From positions 1-8,400 of the forward strand of contig PLIQ01000473.1 in the NCBI GenBank assembly GCA_003140115.1: a DNA stretch of 8,400 nt, written 5' to 3'. Both the position numbers and the translations under genes were made by a program. Positions 7,013 through 8,400 of the stretch are shown here, piece by piece; the first letter of the stretch is position 1; each line of letters starts with the position of its first letter. The notes under the pieces were generated by a model. That model was not told the DNA's origin, searched no databases, and saw nothing but the letters and a program-made list of their open reading frames with translations. Origin of the DNA: Actinomycetota bacterium. Its GTDB lineage: Bacteria > Actinomycetota > Actinomycetes > Streptosporangiales > Streptosporangiaceae.

Positions 7013-7041
7013 CATCGACTGCGCCTCGTGCTACGCGTCAC

Positions 7042-7047
7042 TAGGGT
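7042..7047 (+). promoter_or_regulatory. Candidate leaderless -10 box of the serine hydrolase gene
   Basis: TAGGGT at 7042-7047 matches the actinobacterial TAnnnT -10 pattern and ends 8 nt before the ATG at 7056, so transcription would start at or within a base or two of the start codon. No Shine-Dalgarno sequence precedes that ATG, which fits leaderless translation. A -35 hexamer at normal spacing is not evident (TCGACT at 7015-7020 is 21 nt away). Confidence 0.35.
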
Positions 7048-7055
7048 TTGGGGTC

Positions 7056-8042
7056 ATGAGCCTTGCCGCCTCCCTGTCTGATGCGTTCGCATCACGGCCA
7101 GATCCGAGGGCTGTCCCGGCCGCGTCGATCGCGGTCGTGGTAGATCAGCATGAGGTCGTCGAGGCCTGGGGGGTGCAGACCAGCACCGTGTTCCAGGCTG
7201 CGTCGATCAGTAAGCCGGTGGCGGCAATGGTGGCGCTGCGCCTTGTCGCCGACGGCCGCCTGGACCTGGATGCCGATGTCAACCGTCTACTTACTTCCTG
7301 GCAGCTGCCCGGCGACGCGGGGGCTGAGCCCGTGACCGTCCGCCACCTGCTGTGTCATGGCGGTGGGCTGTCCGTCCATGGGTTTCCCGGCTACCGGCAA
7401 GATGAGGCGCTTCCCAGGCTGACCGACATGCTCGACGGCCGGCCGCCCTGTAACACCCCCGCGGTGCGTAGAGAGGGCCCGCCGGGCCGGGAGTGGCGCT
7501 ACTCGGGCGGCGGTTACCAGATGTTGCAGCAGCTGCTGGAGGATGTCACCGGGCGAGTGTTCGCCGACCTCGCCGCGGAGCTGGTTCTGCGACCCGCAGG
7601 CATGACGACCGCCACTTATGCGCAACCGGGCCTAGCCGATGCCGCCGCACCGCACATTGCCGGGCGGCGCGAAGCGTGGATGATCTATCCCGAACACGCA
7701 GCCGCCGGGCTGTGGTGCACGCCTACCGACCTGCTGCATCTGGCGCAGGCCATCCAGTCGGCACTGGCAGGCGAACCCGGAGCGATCCTCCCCCCCGAGC
7801 TCGCCAGGCAGATGGTGACACCCCAGCTAGCCAACTGGGGGCTAGGCCTGCAGGTATCCGGCGATGGTGATCGCCGGACCTTCAGTCATGGCGGCGGCAA
7901 CTATGGTTATCAGTGCGCCATGGTCGGGGCAGTTGATGTCCGGAACGCCGCTGCGGTCATGGCCAGCAGCGACCAGGCTGCCGCCGTGCTGGAAGCCATG
8001 GCCGCGGCGATCACGGCCAGTACGTCCTGGCAGATCACCTGA
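7056..8042 (+). CDS. Beta-lactamase-related serine hydrolase (class C/esterase fold)
   Basis: This 328-residue protein belongs to the large beta-lactamase/DD-peptidase/esterase superfamily. The nucleophile motif SxxK is SISK (50-53) in FQAASISKPVAAM. The second motif is Tyr149-Ser-Gly, in the place of YxN, and the third is HGG (278-280), replacing KTG. VTVRHLLCHGGGL (93-105) and LVLRPAGMTTATY (176-188) are further landmarks. With no signal peptide or membrane anchor it is likely cytoplasmic, which argues for an esterase, amidase or peptidase role over drug resistance. The substrate is unknown. The frame is open back to 6897, but residues encoded before 7056 are not family-like and overlap the SET remnant. 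The ATG at 7056 fits the domain start (a short helix, then PAASIAVVVD) and the leaderless -10. The gene is separated from the reductase by 376 bp, so it is probably transcribed alone. A strong hairpin spans its stop. Confidence 0.88.
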   Translation: MSLAASLSDAFASRPDPRAVPAASIAVVVDQHEVVEAWGVQTSTVFQAASISKPVAAMVALRLVADGRLDLDADVNRLLTSWQLPGDAGAEPVTVRHLLCHGGGLSVHGFPGYRQDEALPRLTDMLDGRPPCNTPAVRREGPPGREWRYSGGGYQMLQQLLEDVTGRVFADLAAELVLRPAGMTTATYAQPGLADAAAPHIAGRREAWMIYPEHAAAGLWCTPTDLLHLAQAIQSALAGEPGAILPPELARQMVTPQLANWGLGLQVSGDGDRRTFSHGGGNYGYQCAMVGAVDVRNAAAVMASSDQAAAVLEAMAAAITASTSWQIT

Positions 8043-8052
8043 CCTGCCAGGA
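8025..8052 (+). terminator. 9-bp-stem hairpin across the stop codon of the serine hydrolase gene
   Basis: TCCTGGCAG (8025-8033) and CTGCCAGGA (8044-8052) are perfectly complementary 9-bp arms around a 10-nt loop. The loop contains the TGA stop (8040-8042). No T run follows, as is usual for GC-rich actinomycete terminators. The long perfect stem at the very end of the gene supports a role in termination or 3'-end protection of the transcript. Confidence 0.5.
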
Positions 8053-8138
8053 ACACTCCGACGCCACGACGATCACGGAGATGGCGGCCTACCGGATGAC
8101 AGACGTTGCCCGCCCACAGGCCGACCACCCGGTGGGAC

Positions 8139-8295
8139 ATGCTGAACGAGGCAGGTCGTCACGATCGAATGCGAGGCCCATGAGCCGTCGGTTGCGGCCG
8201 AAACCGTCCGGTCGATCATCAGACGGAACGCGGAACTCGTAGCCCATATCGGAGTTCGCGAAATCGAGATCATCAGCATCTCACCAGTCAGCTGA
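8139..8295 (+). pseudogene. Small protein-like reading frame with no in-frame start, probably frameshifted
   Basis: From 8146 to the TGA at 8293-8295, 49 codons read as a well-formed mixed helix/strand protein (VVTIECEAHEPS; AAETVRSIIRRNAELVAHI; GVREIEIISISPVS). The frame follows directly after a TGA (8143-8145), and no ATG, GTG or TTG occurs in its first half. An ATG at 8139 in another frame reads MLNE, and dropping one G near 8149-8151 would join it as MLNE-QVVTIECE. A TTG at 8106 in that same frame is a further possible start. I do not recognise the family. It may be a frameshifted small gene, the tail of a degraded larger one, or chance. The opposite-strand frame here looks like a shadow. 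Confidence 0.35.
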
Positions 8296-8357
8296 TCCAC
8301 AGGGTACGACGACTGCTGCTCGCGGCGGTGCACGCATCACCCGCGGCATGAGAGCGC

Positions 8358-8369
8358 GCCCGATCGGGC
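8358..8369. promoter_or_regulatory. 12-bp perfect palindrome near the right edge, with possible -10 box
   Basis: GCCCGATCGGGC at 8358-8369 is a perfect palindrome. TATCAT (8387-8392), five of six matches to the TATAAT -10 consensus and rare in DNA this GC-rich, follows 17 bp later. Together they could be an operator and promoter for a gene beginning beyond the window. No good -35 is seen; the palindrome itself occupies the -35 position. A GTG at 8377 opens a short frame to the edge (VIALSWDI) that cannot be judged. Confidence 0.28.
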
Positions 8370-8400
8370 AGGTCCGGTGATCGCGCTATCATGGGATATC

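Noticed and set aside
6742..7041. 99-codon minus-strand open frame between the reductase and serine hydrolase genes
   Set aside because: It has no recognisable motifs or good ribosome binding site, and the plus strand of the same stretch carries the better-supported SET-like remnant.
6897..7055. Upstream extension of the serine hydrolase gene by 53 codons
   Set aside because: The extra residues are not family-like, overlap the SET-like tail in another frame, and the ATG at 7056 has a suitable leaderless -10 box.
8073..8333. 86-codon minus-strand open frame near the right edge
   Set aside because: No motifs are seen, and it is antisense to the more protein-like plus-strand frame ending at 8295.
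1..8400. tRNA, rRNA, CRISPR array, transposase or insertion-sequence ends
   Set aside because: None seen: no cloverleaf-like block, spaced direct repeats or transposase motifs on either strand by eye.

Overview
The window is GC-rich DNA with the strong G/C third-codon-position bias of an actinomycete (Streptomyces/Streptosporangium/Pseudonocardia-like). A SARP/AfsR-type regulator with BTAD, ATPase and TPR regions, the short convergent overlap between genes, and a leaderless-looking promoter fit that assignment. The genus cannot be fixed from sequence alone. No rRNA, tRNA, CRISPR array or insertion sequence is visible.

Layout. Positions 1-178 are a probable regulatory region with a 7+7 bp inverted repeat and a possible divergent gene start leaving the left edge. 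Positions 179-2290 (+) encode a 703-residue two-domain protein: an alpha/beta-hydrolase joined to a GT-B, MurG/UGT-like glycosyltransferase. Positions 2283-5729 (-) encode a 1148-residue SARP-type regulator that converges on the fusion gene and overlaps it by 8 bp. Positions 5730-6034 are a divergent promoter region. Positions 6035-6679 (+) encode a RibD/dihydrofolate-reductase-like protein. Positions 6680-7055 hold no intact gene, but 6884-7012 look like the frameshifted C-terminal tail of a SET-domain protein. Positions 7056-8042 (+) encode a cytoplasmic serine beta-lactamase-like hydrolase, with a 9-bp-stem hairpin across its stop codon. Positions 8043-8400 are mostly non-coding, but carry a protein-like 49-codon reading frame without a start codon (probably frameshifted) and a 12-bp perfect palindrome near the right edge.

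How the parts may work together. The genes look like separate transcription units, not one operon. The most unusual item is the hydrolase-glycosyltransferase fusion beside a large SARP-family regulator. A regulator, a glycosyltransferase, a hydrolase and a reductase could belong to a small specialised-metabolism or detoxification locus. That link is inference: no biosynthetic core enzyme is present here. Two decayed or frameshifted gene pieces suggest that the right half has been rearranged.
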